DNA of 64,000 nt from Ruania suaedae (GCF_021049265.1 NZ_CP088018.1:1550001-1614000), one strand, 5' to 3'. Shown: positions 24,726-34,357, counted from the stretch's first letter. Numbers and translations are program-made. Notes: a model not told the origin generated them from the sequence alone.

Positions 24726-25658
24726 TCAGTCCAGGTCGGTCTGGCCGGCGCGGGTGATGCGGTACTGCACGAACGTCACGGCCACGAGCACCAGCAGCAG
24801 TGCGACGCTCAGTGCGGACGCGTAGCCGAAGTCGAACTGCGCGAACGCGTTGTCGTAGATGTAGAGCTGCAGCACCCGGCTGGCATCCACCGGCCCGCCG
24901 TTGGTGGTCACGGCAACCGTGTCGAACACCTGGAACGATCCGATCACCGAGATGATCAGCACCAGCCCGAGGATCGGCCGCAGCAGCGGCACCGTGACCG
25001 AGAAGAACGTGCGCACCTCCGAGGCACCGTCGACCTTGGCGGCCTCGTAGACCGAGTGCGGGATGGTCTGCAGGCCGGCGAAGATCAACAGCGCGGTGTA
25101 GCCCATGTGGCGCCAGACGTTGATCAGGGCGATGGTCGGGATCACCCAGGCCTCGCTGGTGAAGAATCCGATCCGGTCCAGCCCGAGCCAGGCGAGCAGC
25201 TGGTTGCCGATGCCGAGCTGGAAGTCGAGGATCCAGAAGAACACCAGCGCCGCCACCACGTTGGAGACGAGGTAGGGCGCCAGCACCAGGGACCGCAGCA
25301 GTGTGGACTGGCTGAGCCGCTGCATCAGCACGGCGATGATCAGGGCCACCACGGTCTGGATACCGATGTTGATGATCACGTACAGCAGCGTCACGCGGAC
25401 GGCGTTCCAGAACACCGGGTCCGCCACCATCCGCGCGTAGTTCTCCAGCCCGATGAACTGCGCGGGCGTGAGAATGTCCCACGAGGTGAAGCTGAGCGCG
25501 ATCCCGCGCACCAGCGGCCAGAAGTAGAAGACCACCAGGCCGATCGTCGCGGGCAGGAGAAAGATGAGGGCGAGGCGGCGGTCGTCCCGCCGCCGGCGTC
25601 GAGGCGCTGCACTGCTGCGGGCAGGCGCCACTGTGGCAGTGGCTGGGGAGTCGGACAC
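24726..25658 (-). CDS. Carbohydrate ABC transporter permease (MalF-like)
   Basis: 310 residues with six transmembrane segments and the EAA loop YEAAKVDGASEVRTFFSVTV. The N-terminal tail is Ala/Arg-rich and cytoplasmic. It forms the membrane channel with the downstream MalG-like subunit. Start ATG 25658 follows AAGGAGGAC. It lies 49 nt after the ROK regulator in the same direction, so regulator and transporter may share an operon. Confidence 0.9.
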   Translation of the reverse strand: MSDSPATATVAPARSSAAPRRRRRDDRRLALIFLLPATIGLVVFYFWPLVRGIALSFTSWDILTPAQFIGLENYARMVADPVFWNAVRVTLLYVIINIGIQTVVALIIAVLMQRLSQSTLLRSLVLAPYLVSNVVAALVFFWILDFQLGIGNQLLAWLGLDRIGFFTSEAWVIPTIALINVWRHMGYTALLIFAGLQTIPHSVYEAAKVDGASEVRTFFSVTVPLLRPILGLVLIISVIGSFQVFDTVAVTTNGGPVDASRVLQLYIYDNAFAQFDFGYASALSVALLLVLVAVTFVQYRITRAGQTDLD

Positions 25659-25707
25659 GGCGGGGTCCTCCTTGCTTCCTTGCAGGGTTCGGGTGCGGTC
25701 GGTGGTG

Positions 25708-26877
25708 CTACCTCACCGGCTCGGCGGGTGGATCGATGAGCAACCACTGGCACGCGAGTACGGCTGCACCGCGCGCCCACTCGTCGAAATCGGAGGCGTA
25801 GAAGTGGACGACCGGCGGGTCGGCGTCCGGGTCGAGATGCTCGGTGAGCGCACGGTCCAGTACGGGCCGGGTGTGCTCGAGCACGCACAGGCCGTCGCCG
25901 GCCAGGACGACGGCGGGAAGGCCCAGCACGTTGACGAGGCCGGCCAGCACGATCCCCAGGGCGCGGGCGGTGTCCTCCAGCACGCTGAGCGCGGCAGGGT
26001 CCCCGGCCGCTGCGAGCTCACAGACCGCCTCCAGGTCGAGCTGCGGACGGGCGTGGGCGTAGGCCACGGCGCGCACGATCGGACCGGCCTCCAGGTAGGC
26101 GGCGGCACAGCCCCGGTGCCCGCGACCGCACGCCGGGCCCGAATCGCTCACGCGGGTGTGCGCGATGCGGCCCACGCCACCGGCCACGCCGGCGACGGTC
26201 TCACCCCCCAGCACCAGCCCCATGCCGATACCCACACCGATGGTCACCACGGCGAAGTCCTCGAGCTCGCGCCCCGGCCCGGCCCAGTGCACCCCCGCGG
26301 TCAGCGCACGCACGTCACCACTGATGACGGTGGCCAGGCCGGTCCGCTCCTGCACCATGCCCGCGAGCGGGACGTCCTGCCAGCCCAGGTAGAGGTTGTT
26401 GCGGACCTGGGTATCGAAGCGATCCATCGTGCCGGCCATCCCGATCCCCACGGACTCGACCGGGTGATCGCGGGACAATTCATTCACTAGTTGAATGATC
26501 AGCGAGACGACCGGCTCCACCGCGGTGTCGGTGAGGGGTCGGTGCGTACTGGCGAGGACGGCTCCCGCCGCGTTGGTGCGGACGGCGAAGGCCTGGTCGC
26601 CGGTGATCTTCACGCCGACGAAGTGGTAGGCGTCGACCGCCATGTCGACCGGGGTGCCGGGCCGCCCGCGGGAATCGCTCCCGGGCGCTGAGATCTCGGT
26701 GATCGAGCCGTTCGAGAGGAGCGTCCGTGCGGTCTTGGTGATGCTCGCGGGGGACAGGCCCAGACGTCTGGCGAGGTCGGCGCGCGGGAGCGGGCCACGC
26801 ACTAGCAGCTCACGCAGGACAGCACGTTCCGTGCGGCCCAGCGAGCCGAGGAAGGGTCGGTCCATGCGTCGTCGCAT
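25708..26877 (-). CDS. ROK family transcriptional regulator
   Basis: 389 residues: N-terminal winged HTH (LRELLVRGPLPRADLARRLG, then SPASITKTARTLLSNG) and C-terminal ROK sugar-kinase-like domain with the GVKI.GD start, VGIGMAGTMDR, and the zinc-type motif GPACGRGHRGCAAAYLEA. The nucleotide-binding sites look degenerate, as in NagC/Mlc-type repressors, so it likely senses a sugar and represses the transporter and beta-galactosidase. ATG 26877 lies 6 nt after GACGAT, which with a perfect TTGACA 18 nt upstream makes a strong promoter candidate. Confidence 0.88.
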   Translation of the reverse strand: MRRRMDRPFLGSLGRTERAVLRELLVRGPLPRADLARRLGLSPASITKTARTLLSNGSITEISAPGSDSRGRPGTPVDMAVDAYHFVGVKITGDQAFAVRTNAAGAVLASTHRPLTDTAVEPVVSLIIQLVNELSRDHPVESVGIGMAGTMDRFDTQVRNNLYLGWQDVPLAGMVQERTGLATVISGDVRALTAGVHWAGPGRELEDFAVVTIGVGIGMGLVLGGETVAGVAGGVGRIAHTRVSDSGPACGRGHRGCAAAYLEAGPIVRAVAYAHARPQLDLEAVCELAAAGDPAALSVLEDTARALGIVLAGLVNVLGLPAVVLAGDGLCVLEHTRPVLDRALTEHLDPDADPPVVHFYASDFDEWARGAAVLACQWLLIDPPAEPVR

Positions 26878-26883
26878 GGACCG

Positions 26884-26913
26884 ATCGTCACCCGGTTTTG
26901 TTCACCGTGTCAA
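26884..26913 (-). promoter_or_regulatory. Promoter of the ROK/ABC transporter operon
   Basis: On the minus strand TTGACA (26913-26908), an 18-nt spacer, GACGAT (26889-26884) and then 6 nt to the ROK ATG. The -35 contains the TGA stop of the preceding DUF4862 gene. It predicts a leaderless ROK transcript and allows the regulator to be expressed apart from DUF4862. Confidence 0.6.
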
Positions 26914-27872
26914 GAGTCGATCGCTGCACGGGTGAGGCGCTCGACGCCGTCCCGGATCAGCGCCACCCGCTGGGCGATCGTGGCCTGCTGCGGTCGGCAC
27001 GCGATCTTCAGCCCGAGCCACGGCGACGGGCCGGCCGCAGCGAGAGCCGCTCGTGCGTGCCCTCCGGTGAGCAACGAGTGCTCGGCGCCGGGCCGACCCT
27101 CGTCGTGATCGGGGGCGAACGGCAGGTGTGCGTCGGCCCAGGCCGGGCCGTACTCGGAGTCCTCGGCAGCGGTGCCCGAGAAGATCACCCCGCGCAGCAG
27201 TCCGGACTCCCGAGCCGTCCGGACGTGCCCGGGTACGCCGTCGGGGTCGCCGAGCTCGATCGCCGAGCGGCCCCAGTTGATCGCGATCCCGGCGGTGCCG
27301 GCGGCGCGCACCGCCTCGATCTCCTGCTCGAGGGCGAGAAAGCCCTTCGCCGTCGGGCGCCCGGGTCGCTGCCGGTCGCAGTGCTCGACCAGCACCTCGG
27401 CGCCCTGCCAGTCCCACCCTCCGACCGTGGTCAGGGACTCGGCCAGTGCCTGCGCGCTGCTGGTGGCCCCGGCCGTCGCGGGGGCGCTGTGCAGCTCGAT
27501 CGCCCGTACCGCGGACTCCCCGCGTGCCTCGTTCAGGCGCGCCACGTCCTCACAGATCCGGGCGACGTCGGCGAGCGCCCGTCTCCGGCCGCCGAGGTCG
27601 GTCGAGGCCAGCCCGTACACCGGGTCGATGCTCAGGCGGTGCATGACCCCGCCGATGTGGGTGATCACCACCTGCCAGCCGGCGGGCAGGCGGTCGGCGT
27701 ACCAGGAGTCCTCGTACGGGTGCAGTGAGGTGATCCACGGAACTTCGAGGCCCTCGACCCCTTCGATCTGCGCGAGCTCGTCGAGATAGGTGCGCTCGAG
27801 GTGGCGGCCCCAGTGCCGGCTCGTCGGTGAGGCGGCGTAGGCGCCCACGATGACCCCCGGTGCTGTTCCCAT
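26910..27872 (-). CDS. DUF4862 family protein
   Basis: 320 residues, recognised by the opening VGAYAASPTSRHW and the TIM-barrel-like pattern (LEVPWITSLHPYEDSWYADR, VVITHIGGVM, VEHCDRQRPGRPTAKGFL, INWGRSAIEL). The function of DUF4862 is unknown; the acidic and His residues at strand ends suggest a sugar isomerase/epimerase-like barrel, and it is regularly found beside sugar transport and oxidoreductase genes as here. GGGGAGG precedes ATG 27872. Divergent from the Gfo/Idh/MocA gene. Confidence 0.8.
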   Translation of the reverse strand: MGTAPGVIVGAYAASPTSRHWGRHLERTYLDELAQIEGVEGLEVPWITSLHPYEDSWYADRLPAGWQVVITHIGGVMHRLSIDPVYGLASTDLGGRRRALADVARICEDVARLNEARGESAVRAIELHSAPATAGATSSAQALAESLTTVGGWDWQGAEVLVEHCDRQRPGRPTAKGFLALEQEIEAVRAAGTAGIAINWGRSAIELGDPDGVPGHVRTARESGLLRGVIFSGTAAEDSEYGPAWADAHLPFAPDHDEGRPGAEHSLLTGGHARAALAAAGPSPWLGLKIACRPQQATIAQRVALIRDGVERLTRAAIDS

Positions 27873-27934
27873 GACGCCTCCCCTTCTCTGCCCGGCCCAG
27901 CCTAGCGATGCCCGCGGCCCACTAGGCTCCGGGG

Positions 27935-28930
27935 ATGGACAGCGTGCGGTGGGGAATCATCGGGGTCGGGGACGTGACGGAGGCGAAGAGCGGGCCGGGA
28001 TTCCAGGCGTCGGAACGCTCCGAGCTGGTGGCCGTCATGCGCCGCGACGGCGCTAAGGCAGCCGACTACGCCCGCCGCCACCAGGTGCCCCGGTGGTATG
28101 ACGACGCCGACGCCCTGCTCGCTGACCCCGCCGTCGACGCGGTCTATGTGGCCACGCCCCCGGACTCCCACCGCGACTACACCCTCCGCGCCCTCGCGGC
28201 CGGCAAGCCGGTCTATGTGGAGAAGCCGATGGCCCGCACGACCGCCGAGTGCGAGCAGATGCTCGCCGCCGCCGACCGGGCGGGCCTGCCCCTGTTCGTG
28301 GCCTACTACCGCCGCGCCATGCCACGTTTCGCGCGGGTCCGGGAGATTCTCGACGGCGGAGCCATCGGCCGGGTGCATGCGTTCCGGGTGGAGAACTTCG
28401 CACCGGCACCGTCACCCGTGTCCGGTGAGCAGCTGCCGTGGCGCCTACGCCCGGAGATCGCCGGCGGCGGGCTGTTCGTCGACCTGGCCTCCCACACCCT
28501 CGATCTGCTGGACCACCTGCTGGGGCCGGTCGCGCGGGTGCACGGGGTAGCCCGGAACGTCTCCGGCCTCGGCGACGCCGAGGACACGGTGAGCGCGACC
28601 TTCGAGGCGGGGGGCGCCGTCGGCACCGGCCTGTGGTGCTTTGCGACGGGGGAGTCCCGGGATGTCGTGGAGATCATCGGGACCAGCGGGTCGGTGACGT
28701 TCTCCAGCTTCGGGCAGGAGCCGCTGGTGCTGCGCCGTGGTGCGCAGGTCAGCGAGATCGAGGCGCCCTACCCAGCGACCGTGCAGCAGCCGCTCATCCA
28801 GGCGGTGGTGGACGAGCTGACCGGGCACGGCACCTCTCCCAGCACGGGACTCAGCGCGCTGCGCACCGCGCGCGTGGTCGACGAGGTGCTGGGGGAGTAC
28901 CGGCGCGAGCAGGGCCTGCACTTCGACTGA
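27935..28930 (+). CDS. Gfo/Idh/MocA family oxidoreductase
   Basis: 331-residue NAD(P)-dependent sugar dehydrogenase-like protein. N-terminal Rossmann fold starts WGIIGVGDVTEAKSG; the EKP motif is YVEKPMARTTAECE; a catalytic-region GGGLFVDLASHTLDLLDHLL follows. Substrate is unknown; position beside DUF4862, the sugar importer and GH35 suggests carbohydrate oxidation or epimerisation. TAGGCT (27923-27928) ends 6 nt before ATG 27935 with no ribosome binding site. Confidence 0.9.
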   Translation: MDSVRWGIIGVGDVTEAKSGPGFQASERSELVAVMRRDGAKAADYARRHQVPRWYDDADALLADPAVDAVYVATPPDSHRDYTLRALAAGKPVYVEKPMARTTAECEQMLAAADRAGLPLFVAYYRRAMPRFARVREILDGGAIGRVHAFRVENFAPAPSPVSGEQLPWRLRPEIAGGGLFVDLASHTLDLLDHLLGPVARVHGVARNVSGLGDAEDTVSATFEAGGAVGTGLWCFATGESRDVVEIIGTSGSVTFSSFGQEPLVLRRGAQVSEIEAPYPATVQQPLIQAVVDELTGHGTSPSTGLSALRTARVVDEVLGEYRREQGLHFD

Positions 28931-28953
28931 GAGGGCGAACCGGCAGCACGGCC

Positions 28954-29835
28954 TCAGAGGAAACCATCCAGGCGGTCCATCGTGCCCCGCAGCCCCGAGT
29001 GGGTGCCGTGGAGGGTGTTGTAGACGATGTGGTCGAGTCCGATGTGCAGCAAGCATGCCAGCCGGCGCCCCGGGTCGCGCAACGGGTCGAGGCCTCGGTC
29101 CTGCCATCGTCGCTGCAGTGCGACCGTCAGTGAGTCGACGTCGAGGGTGGGGTGCCAGGGAGACCAGAACTCGAACCAGGTCAGATCGTAGAGATGGTCA
29201 CCGAACCGGTAGCACCCCCAGTCGAAGACGCCGGTGATGCGGCCGGCATCGACGTGGACGTTGCGATTGATCCAGTCCGCGTGCACCAGGGAGACCGGCA
29301 CCTCGACCGGGCACAGCTCGCGCAGCCGGGCGAGCCCGCGGTCGAAGATCTCCAGGGCTACGGGCTCGGCCCGGAGGCGCCAGCCCTCCTGCCACGCATA
29401 GGAGCCGACACCGAGCAGGTGCTCGCGCCAGGGCAGTGTGGGATGGCCGGGGGGAACCGGCACGTGCCGGAGTGCCTCGAGGATGTCGGCGAGCTGGGGC
29501 ACGAGCCCGTTCCAGGTGGCCGCACCGACCTCCTCCAGCGGCGCCCCGGGCACGCGCTGGGAGATCGCGTAGGTCGTACCGGTGAACGGTCCACGGGCCA
29601 GGGTGCCGTGCTCGAGCACGGCCGGTACGGGAACCCCGTCGGGGGCGAGCCGGTCGACGAAGGCGTCCGCTCGGTAGTCCTCGGCGGGTCCCCCCAGGCG
29701 CAGTACCAGTGGGCGCGGGCCGACGTCGACGGCGTAGGCGCTCGACCACGCGCCACCGGTCACGGGTCTGACGCGGGCGCACCGGTACCCCAGGTCTGCC
29801 AGCAGGTCACTGACCGAGGTGACGTCCGGGCTCAC
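28954..29835 (-). CDS. APH family phosphotransferase
   Basis: 293 residues of the aminoglycoside/choline kinase fold (PF01636). Seen are the P-loop-like region TGGAWSSAYAVDVGPRPLVLRL, catalytic loop LVHADWINRNVHV (HxD followed by N) and metal motif GVFDWGCYRFGD. Natural substrate unknown. GTG 29835 follows TACGCT (29842-29847) by 6 nt; the longer frame to 30078 runs antisense to the next gene and is unlikely. Convergent with the Gfo/Idh/MocA gene. Confidence 0.8.
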   Translation of the reverse strand: MSPDVTSVSDLLADLGYRCARVRPVTGGAWSSAYAVDVGPRPLVLRLGGPAEDYRADAFVDRLAPDGVPVPAVLEHGTLARGPFTGTTYAISQRVPGAPLEEVGAATWNGLVPQLADILEALRHVPVPPGHPTLPWREHLLGVGSYAWQEGWRLRAEPVALEIFDRGLARLRELCPVEVPVSLVHADWINRNVHVDAGRITGVFDWGCYRFGDHLYDLTWFEFWSPWHPTLDVDSLTVALQRRWQDRGLDPLRDPGRRLACLLHIGLDHIVYNTLHGTHSGLRGTMDRLDGFL

Positions 29836-29905
29836 CCGCCGAGCGTATCCCCGCCCGGGCACGACTCGGAATGCTGCGGGCTCCACCCGTGACGATACTG
29901 GCGGG

Positions 29906-30421
29906 ATGGGTACCGACCACCAGGAGCACACCGGACGGCACGAGTCCATGGAACAGCGTGCCGACCGGAACTGGGACGAGCTCATGCAGGAACTGCGCGT
30001 GACCCAGACCGGTACGCAGATCCTGACGGGGTTCCTGCTCACCCTGCCCTTCCAGAGCCGGTTCAGCGAGCTGCGCACCGATCAGGTGGTGATCTACCTG
30101 TGCCTGGTGGCGCTCGGGTTGACGACGACGGCGTTCGCCGTCGCGCCGGTGAGCATCCACCGGATGCTCTTCCAACGGCGGCGTAAGCCGCAGATCGTGC
30201 GGTTGAGCAACCGGTTCGCCAAGCTGGCGCTGGCCACCATGGTCCTGCTCGTGGGAGGGATCGCGCTGTTCATCTTCGACGTCGTGCTGGGCCGGACCGC
30301 AGGCGTCGTGGCGGCCGGAGCGGGTCTGGTGCTCGCCGTCAGTCTGTGGGCGGCGCTCCCGCTGTGGGCGCGACGCGGTGACGAGACCGAGGACGAACGC
30401 GCCCGGGGGGAGGAGCGATGA
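29906..30421 (+). CDS. DUF6328 family membrane protein
   Basis: 171 residues. A charged N-terminal tail (HEHTG-type, then WDELMQELRVTQTGTQILTG, the family hallmark) leads into four transmembrane segments (GFLLTLPF; VVIYLCLVALGLTTTAFAV; LATMVLLVGGIALFIFDV; AGAGLVLAVSLWAALPLW). Function unknown. GATACT (29894-29899) ends 6 nt before ATG 29906. Its stop overlaps the start of the K+ channel gene (ATGA), so the two are probably co-expressed. Confidence 0.8.
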   Translation: MGTDHQEHTGRHESMEQRADRNWDELMQELRVTQTGTQILTGFLLTLPFQSRFSELRTDQVVIYLCLVALGLTTTAFAVAPVSIHRMLFQRRRKPQIVRLSNRFAKLALATMVLLVGGIALFIFDVVLGRTAGVVAAGAGLVLAVSLWAALPLWARRGDETEDERARGEER

Positions 30422-31285
30422 TCCTCGCCGCGACGGTCCTGGGCGCGGCGGTCATCGCCGTCGGCCTGTACGACATGTTCCGGAGCTTGCTGCACCCGCG
30501 GACGGGGGCCCCTCAGTCACGCCGTGATCGCGGCGGTCTGGCGGCTCTCCCGCCGGCTCGGTCATCGCCTCGGCTCGGCAGCCGGGCCGGTCGGGATGGT
30601 CGGTGCCGTGGTGCTGTGGGTGATGATGCAGGGCGTGGGGTGGGCGCTGATCTACATCGGCCATGTCCCGGAAGGTTTCAGCTATTCGCCCGGAATCGAT
30701 CCTTCCAGGTACCACGACGGTGCCCAGGCGCTGTACATCTCCTTGGTCACCCTGGCGACGCTGGGCTTCGGCGACGTGGTGCCCACCGAGCCCGTGCTGC
30801 GCTGGCTCGCCCCCCTGCAGGCGCTGACCGGCTTCGGGCTGCTCACGGCCGCGCTGACGTGGTTCATGCAGATCTATCCGCCGCTGACGCGCCGTCGCGC
30901 CCTCGCGGTCCGTTTGCACGGGCTGCGTGAGAGCGGTTTCGCCGACGCCCTTCCCGCGCTCGGTCCGGCGGCTGTGCACCTCCTGACGGACGTGGCAGGC
31001 GAGCTCGACGCGGTGGGTGTCGATCTGGTGCAGCACAGTGAGACGTACTACTTCCGCGACGAGGAAGCCCCCCAGTCGCTGGCGCGGAACCTCTCGTACG
31101 CCGTCGCCGTGCGGGACGCTGCGCGCGGGTGCGCGAGCACGGCGGAGATGCGGGTCGCCGCCGCACTGCTCTCGTCCTCGTTGGAGCACGTCGCCGCACA
31201 GCTGCAGGGCCTGGTCCGCGCCGAGGGATCCGTGGTGCACGTCATCGAGTGCTACGCCGACGATCACCGAAGGGCGCCGAACTGA
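30418..31285 (+). pseudogene. Two-TM potassium channel family protein, frameshifted
   Basis: The ATG at 30418 overlaps the DUF6328 stop and opens MILAATVLGAAVIAVGLYDM, a first transmembrane helix. The rest of the protein lies in another frame from about 30,506: HAVIAAVWRLSRRLG, a second helix, pore loop with selectivity filter TLATLGFGD, inner helix and a long helical cytoplasmic tail to TGA 31283-31285. Removing one G from the GGGGG run (30504-30508) restores a continuous reading (RTGPLSHAVIAAVW) of about 288 residues. Either a recent frameshift or a sequence error. If only GTG 30524 is used, the first helix is lost. Confidence 0.75.
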
Positions 31286-31289
31286 TCTG

Positions 31290-31377
31290 TGGTGTCCGAG
31301 GGGGGACTTGAACCCCCACGCCCTATACGGGCACTAGCACCTCAAGCTAGCGCGTCTGCCATTTCCGCCACCCGGAC
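31290..31377 (-). tRNA. tRNA-Leu (anticodon GAG)
   Basis: Class II tRNA with long variable arm. On the minus strand the acceptor stem pairs GTCCGGG with CTCGGAC, the anticodon stem CTAGC/GCTAG encloses loop TTGAGGT (anticodon GAG), the T arm is GGGGGTTCAAGTCCCCC, and the 3' CCA is encoded (31290-31292). A TATGTT (31423-31428) upstream may be its -10. Confidence 0.96.
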
Positions 31378-31488
31378 AAGGGTGAGGCGAACACTCCCTG
31401 AGGGGTGTCCGCGACGCCGGTAAACATATCACGGCCGCCTGGAGGATTCGTAACCGGCGGCCGTGCCGATGATCACTGCGGTCCTGCC

Positions 31489-31532
31489 GTCCGCGCCGGG
31501 TCCCGGTCGCTCGACCCGGGCCCGGCGCGGAC
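31489..31532 (-). terminator. GC-rich hairpin terminator after the subtilase gene
   Basis: GTCCGCGCCGGG (31489-31500) pairs with CCCGGCGCGGAC (31521-31532), a perfect 12-bp stem around a 20-nt loop that can itself pair. It lies 12 nt past the subtilase stop on the minus strand. No T run follows, the form often seen in actinobacteria. Confidence 0.65.
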
Positions 31533-31543
31533 GTGTCAGGTGC

Positions 31544-34357
31544 TCAGCAGCGTCCCTCGACGATGCAGCGGAGCTGGCCCTTCATCTTCGGTGGCACATC
31601 CCGCAACTGCTCGCGGAACTCACTCGGTGGGTTGCCATCACCATCGCGATCGATGGTGAACACGACGGTATCGGCGCTCTCCACGTGGTCCGGGTTCTCC
31701 GGGTCGCCCAGCGCGTTCACCACCTCCAGGCCGATGATGTAGTCCCCGTCCGGCACGGACCATTCCTGGTTGTGACGTCCGGCGCGATAGACCGAGGCGA
31801 GCACACCGTCCCACGTGTAGGGGGTGAACGCCTCGGCGCCGGCGGAACGCCCGACGTACTCCGAGCTCAGGAAGGTCGCCGTCGGGCCGATGGCCGAGCC
31901 GCGCTCGCCGTCGACGGCCGCGTAGACGGTCATCTCCAGCGACTGAGCCGGGTGCTCGAGGTGGACGAGGAAGGTCGGGACGTCGCCATCGGACATCGAG
32001 TAGGTGGCTCCCTCGGGCATGAGGTTCCACTCGCCGTTCATGGTGCAGTCGACGCCGATCAGCCGGTCGCAGGCCGTGAGTTGACCCAGCACGGGCAGCC
32101 CGTAGCCGATGTCGGTCAGCATCGGCACCTCCTGGTAGTCCCCGGCGAAGCCGGCGTAGGGGACACGGATGGGCTCACCCTCCTGGGGCATCAGGGTGAG
32201 GTAGCCGCCGTACTGAGCCTGCTCCAGGTCCGCACTCGGTGCGATGGTCACGTCGACCGAGACGCTCGAGCCCGCGGGCACGGTGATCTCCGGCGGTACG
32301 TCCACGCTGCTCGGGCCGTAGAGGAACGTGGGGTTGTCCGGGTCCCCGCCTGCAGCGATCGCGTCCTCGGCCGAGACCGTGTACGTCACGTCCGCGTCGC
32401 CGTCGTTGTGCAGGCTCAACGTCCGCGAGACCGGACCCGCCTCGCTCTCGCCGAGCGAGAGCGAACCCGGTGAGACCCGGACCGAGCTCTGGATCGCGTC
32501 GTCGATGTCGAGCATCCCGGCGCCCTGGCGGAACACCGGCTCGAGGAGGCCGACGTCGGTGTTGAGCGACCAGAGTGCCGGATCTGCCGAGTTCTGCAGC
32601 AGGTCCTTGATCTGGGCGGGGTCGAGGTCATCACGTGCCTGCAGCAGCAGGGCCACCGCCCCGGCGACGTGCGGTGAGGACATCGACGTACCGGACTTGG
32701 ACCCGTACCCTCCCTGCTCGAGCGGTATGGTCGACCAGATCTGGCCGCCGGGCGCGCCCAGGTCGGGCTTGAGCTGCAGGTCGGCGGCCATCCCGTAGGA
32801 GCTGAAGGCCGAGATCAGCCCACCGGTCGGGTTGGGCGCCGAGACGGTCTCGTCGGTCCAGACCATCTCCGTGGCCGCGCCGCCCTCGACCGCGGCGACG
32901 AGCGCCGTCCCGTCGTCGAGGGAGATCGACGCCACCGGGATTGTGATCGGGGTCTCGCCCTCCACGGTCGGGGAGACCAGGCCCGGTGCATTGTTGTAGA
33001 GCACCATCGCTGCCGCACCCGCCTCCTGGACGTTGGCCGCCTTGATGTGGAACGAGCACACCCCGCGCTGGACGATCACCGCCTGCCCGGAGTAGTCACC
33101 TGCCAGCGGTTCGCAGGCGAGCGGCAGGTCGGAGACGGCCAGCGGCACGGAGCCGGAGGTGGGAGCGTCGGCACCGCCGGTGGCGGAGACGTACGGGTAG
33201 ACCTCGCCGTCGGGCTCGGTGCCGAAGGCGTTCGCCATGAACTCGGTGTTGTCGTAGGAGGCGACGCCGATGACGTCCTCGCCCACCCCGGGCGCTCCCG
33301 CCGCCCAGAGCCCGAGGTCACCGGAGTTGCCGATCGAGGCGACCACGACTACGCCGGCGTCGACGAGGGTCGAGCTCGCCTCGGCGGTCGGGTACTCCGG
33401 CCAGGAGGCGAACGCCGCGCCGATGGACATGTTGACCACGTCCATGCCGTCGGCCAGCGCGCGCTCCATCGCGTCGATCATGATGTCGGAGGTGGTCGAA
33501 CCGTCGCAGCCGAACACCCGGTAGGCGCCGAAGGTGACCCCGGGGGCCACGCCGCGCACGCCGCCGGCGGCCGGATCGCCGTCACCACCGACGATGCCGG
33601 CCACGTGGGTGCCGTGGCTCTGGCAGTCGTCCGGATCCGTGTCGGGCTGGGGGACCGGCTGGTAGTCCTCGCTGCTGTCGTCGGCGTTGTAGCTGTCCCC
33701 GACGAAGTCGTAGCCGACGGGCACACGCTCGGTGGGGAACGTGGTGTCCGGACCGGATCCACCGAGGTCCGGGTGGTCGTAGTCGACGCCGGTGTCGATG
33801 ATGCCGACCGCGATGCCTTCCCCGTCGTAGCCGAGCTCGCTCTGGGCGATGTCGGCGCCGGTGAGCTGCAGCGCCGTGGCCATCTCGGGCATCTCGTCCG
33901 AGCTCGGGGTGGGCGGCAGCTGCAGTGGGAGAACCGGGTAGACGGCCCGCACACCCTCGGCACTGGCGAGCAGGGCGGCGTCCGCGTCCGACATGTCCAC
34001 CGAGAGGCCGGCCCAGAGCGCGGAGTACTCGCTGCGGACGCTGAGGTCGACGCCGAGCTCGTCGGCCTCGGCGAGCACGCCCCGGGCGTGACGGGAGTTC
34101 GACGAGGCGTTGCCACCACGGCTGGTGGGCGTGCCGGTGGTCTCGACCAGCCAGGCGCCGGTCGGCGAGGACTGTGCCTGCAGCCCGGTCGGCTCGGCGG
34201 TGGCACCGTGGTCCTCGGCCGTGCCGAGGTCGGTGACCTCGTCGGCCGTGGCGGCACTGATCGAGATCATGGCGGTCAGTGCCAGCGCGGCAGCACTGCC
34301 GATCGCGATGGCCCCCCGCCGGGTCCGGCCTGAGCCGGCTCGATCGGATCGACGCAT
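31544..34357 (-). CDS. Secreted S8 family serine peptidase (subtilase) with PA domain
   Basis: 937 residues. Sec signal peptide (RRGAIAIGSAAALALTAMI core, cleavage after SAATA), inhibitor-I9-like propeptide to about residue 150, then the subtilase domain with Asp188 (VGIIDTGVDYDHPDL), His248 (SHGTHVAGIVGG) and Ser558 (SGTSMSSPHVAGAVALL). A protease-associated domain is inserted at about 395-515 (VIVQRGVCSFHIKAANVQEA), followed by C-terminal Fn3-like beta domains; the chain ends with a Cys pair (LRCIVEGRC). No sortase or lipid anchor is seen, so it should be released. AGGAGACCC precedes ATG 34357. Usual architecture for extracellular C5a-peptidase/lactocepin-like proteases of soil actinobacteria. 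Confidence 0.92.
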   Translation of the reverse strand: MRRSDRAGSGRTRRGAIAIGSAAALALTAMISISAATADEVTDLGTAEDHGATAEPTGLQAQSSPTGAWLVETTGTPTSRGGNASSNSRHARGVLAEADELGVDLSVRSEYSALWAGLSVDMSDADAALLASAEGVRAVYPVLPLQLPPTPSSDEMPEMATALQLTGADIAQSELGYDGEGIAVGIIDTGVDYDHPDLGGSGPDTTFPTERVPVGYDFVGDSYNADDSSEDYQPVPQPDTDPDDCQSHGTHVAGIVGGDGDPAAGGVRGVAPGVTFGAYRVFGCDGSTTSDIMIDAMERALADGMDVVNMSIGAAFASWPEYPTAEASSTLVDAGVVVVASIGNSGDLGLWAAGAPGVGEDVIGVASYDNTEFMANAFGTEPDGEVYPYVSATGGADAPTSGSVPLAVSDLPLACEPLAGDYSGQAVIVQRGVCSFHIKAANVQEAGAAAMVLYNNAPGLVSPTVEGETPITIPVASISLDDGTALVAAVEGGAATEMVWTDETVSAPNPTGGLISAFSSYGMAADLQLKPDLGAPGGQIWSTIPLEQGGYGSKSGTSMSSPHVAGAVALLLQARDDLDPAQIKDLLQNSADPALWSLNTDVGLLEPVFRQGAGMLDIDDAIQSSVRVSPGSLSLGESEAGPVSRTLSLHNDGDADVTYTVSAEDAIAAGGDPDNPTFLYGPSSVDVPPEITVPAGSSVSVDVTIAPSADLEQAQYGGYLTLMPQEGEPIRVPYAGFAGDYQEVPMLTDIGYGLPVLGQLTACDRLIGVDCTMNGEWNLMPEGATYSMSDGDVPTFLVHLEHPAQSLEMTVYAAVDGERGSAIGPTATFLSSEYVGRSAGAEAFTPYTWDGVLASVYRAGRHNQEWSVPDGDYIIGLEVVNALGDPENPDHVESADTVVFTIDRDGDGNPPSEFREQLRDVPPKMKGQLRCIVEGRC

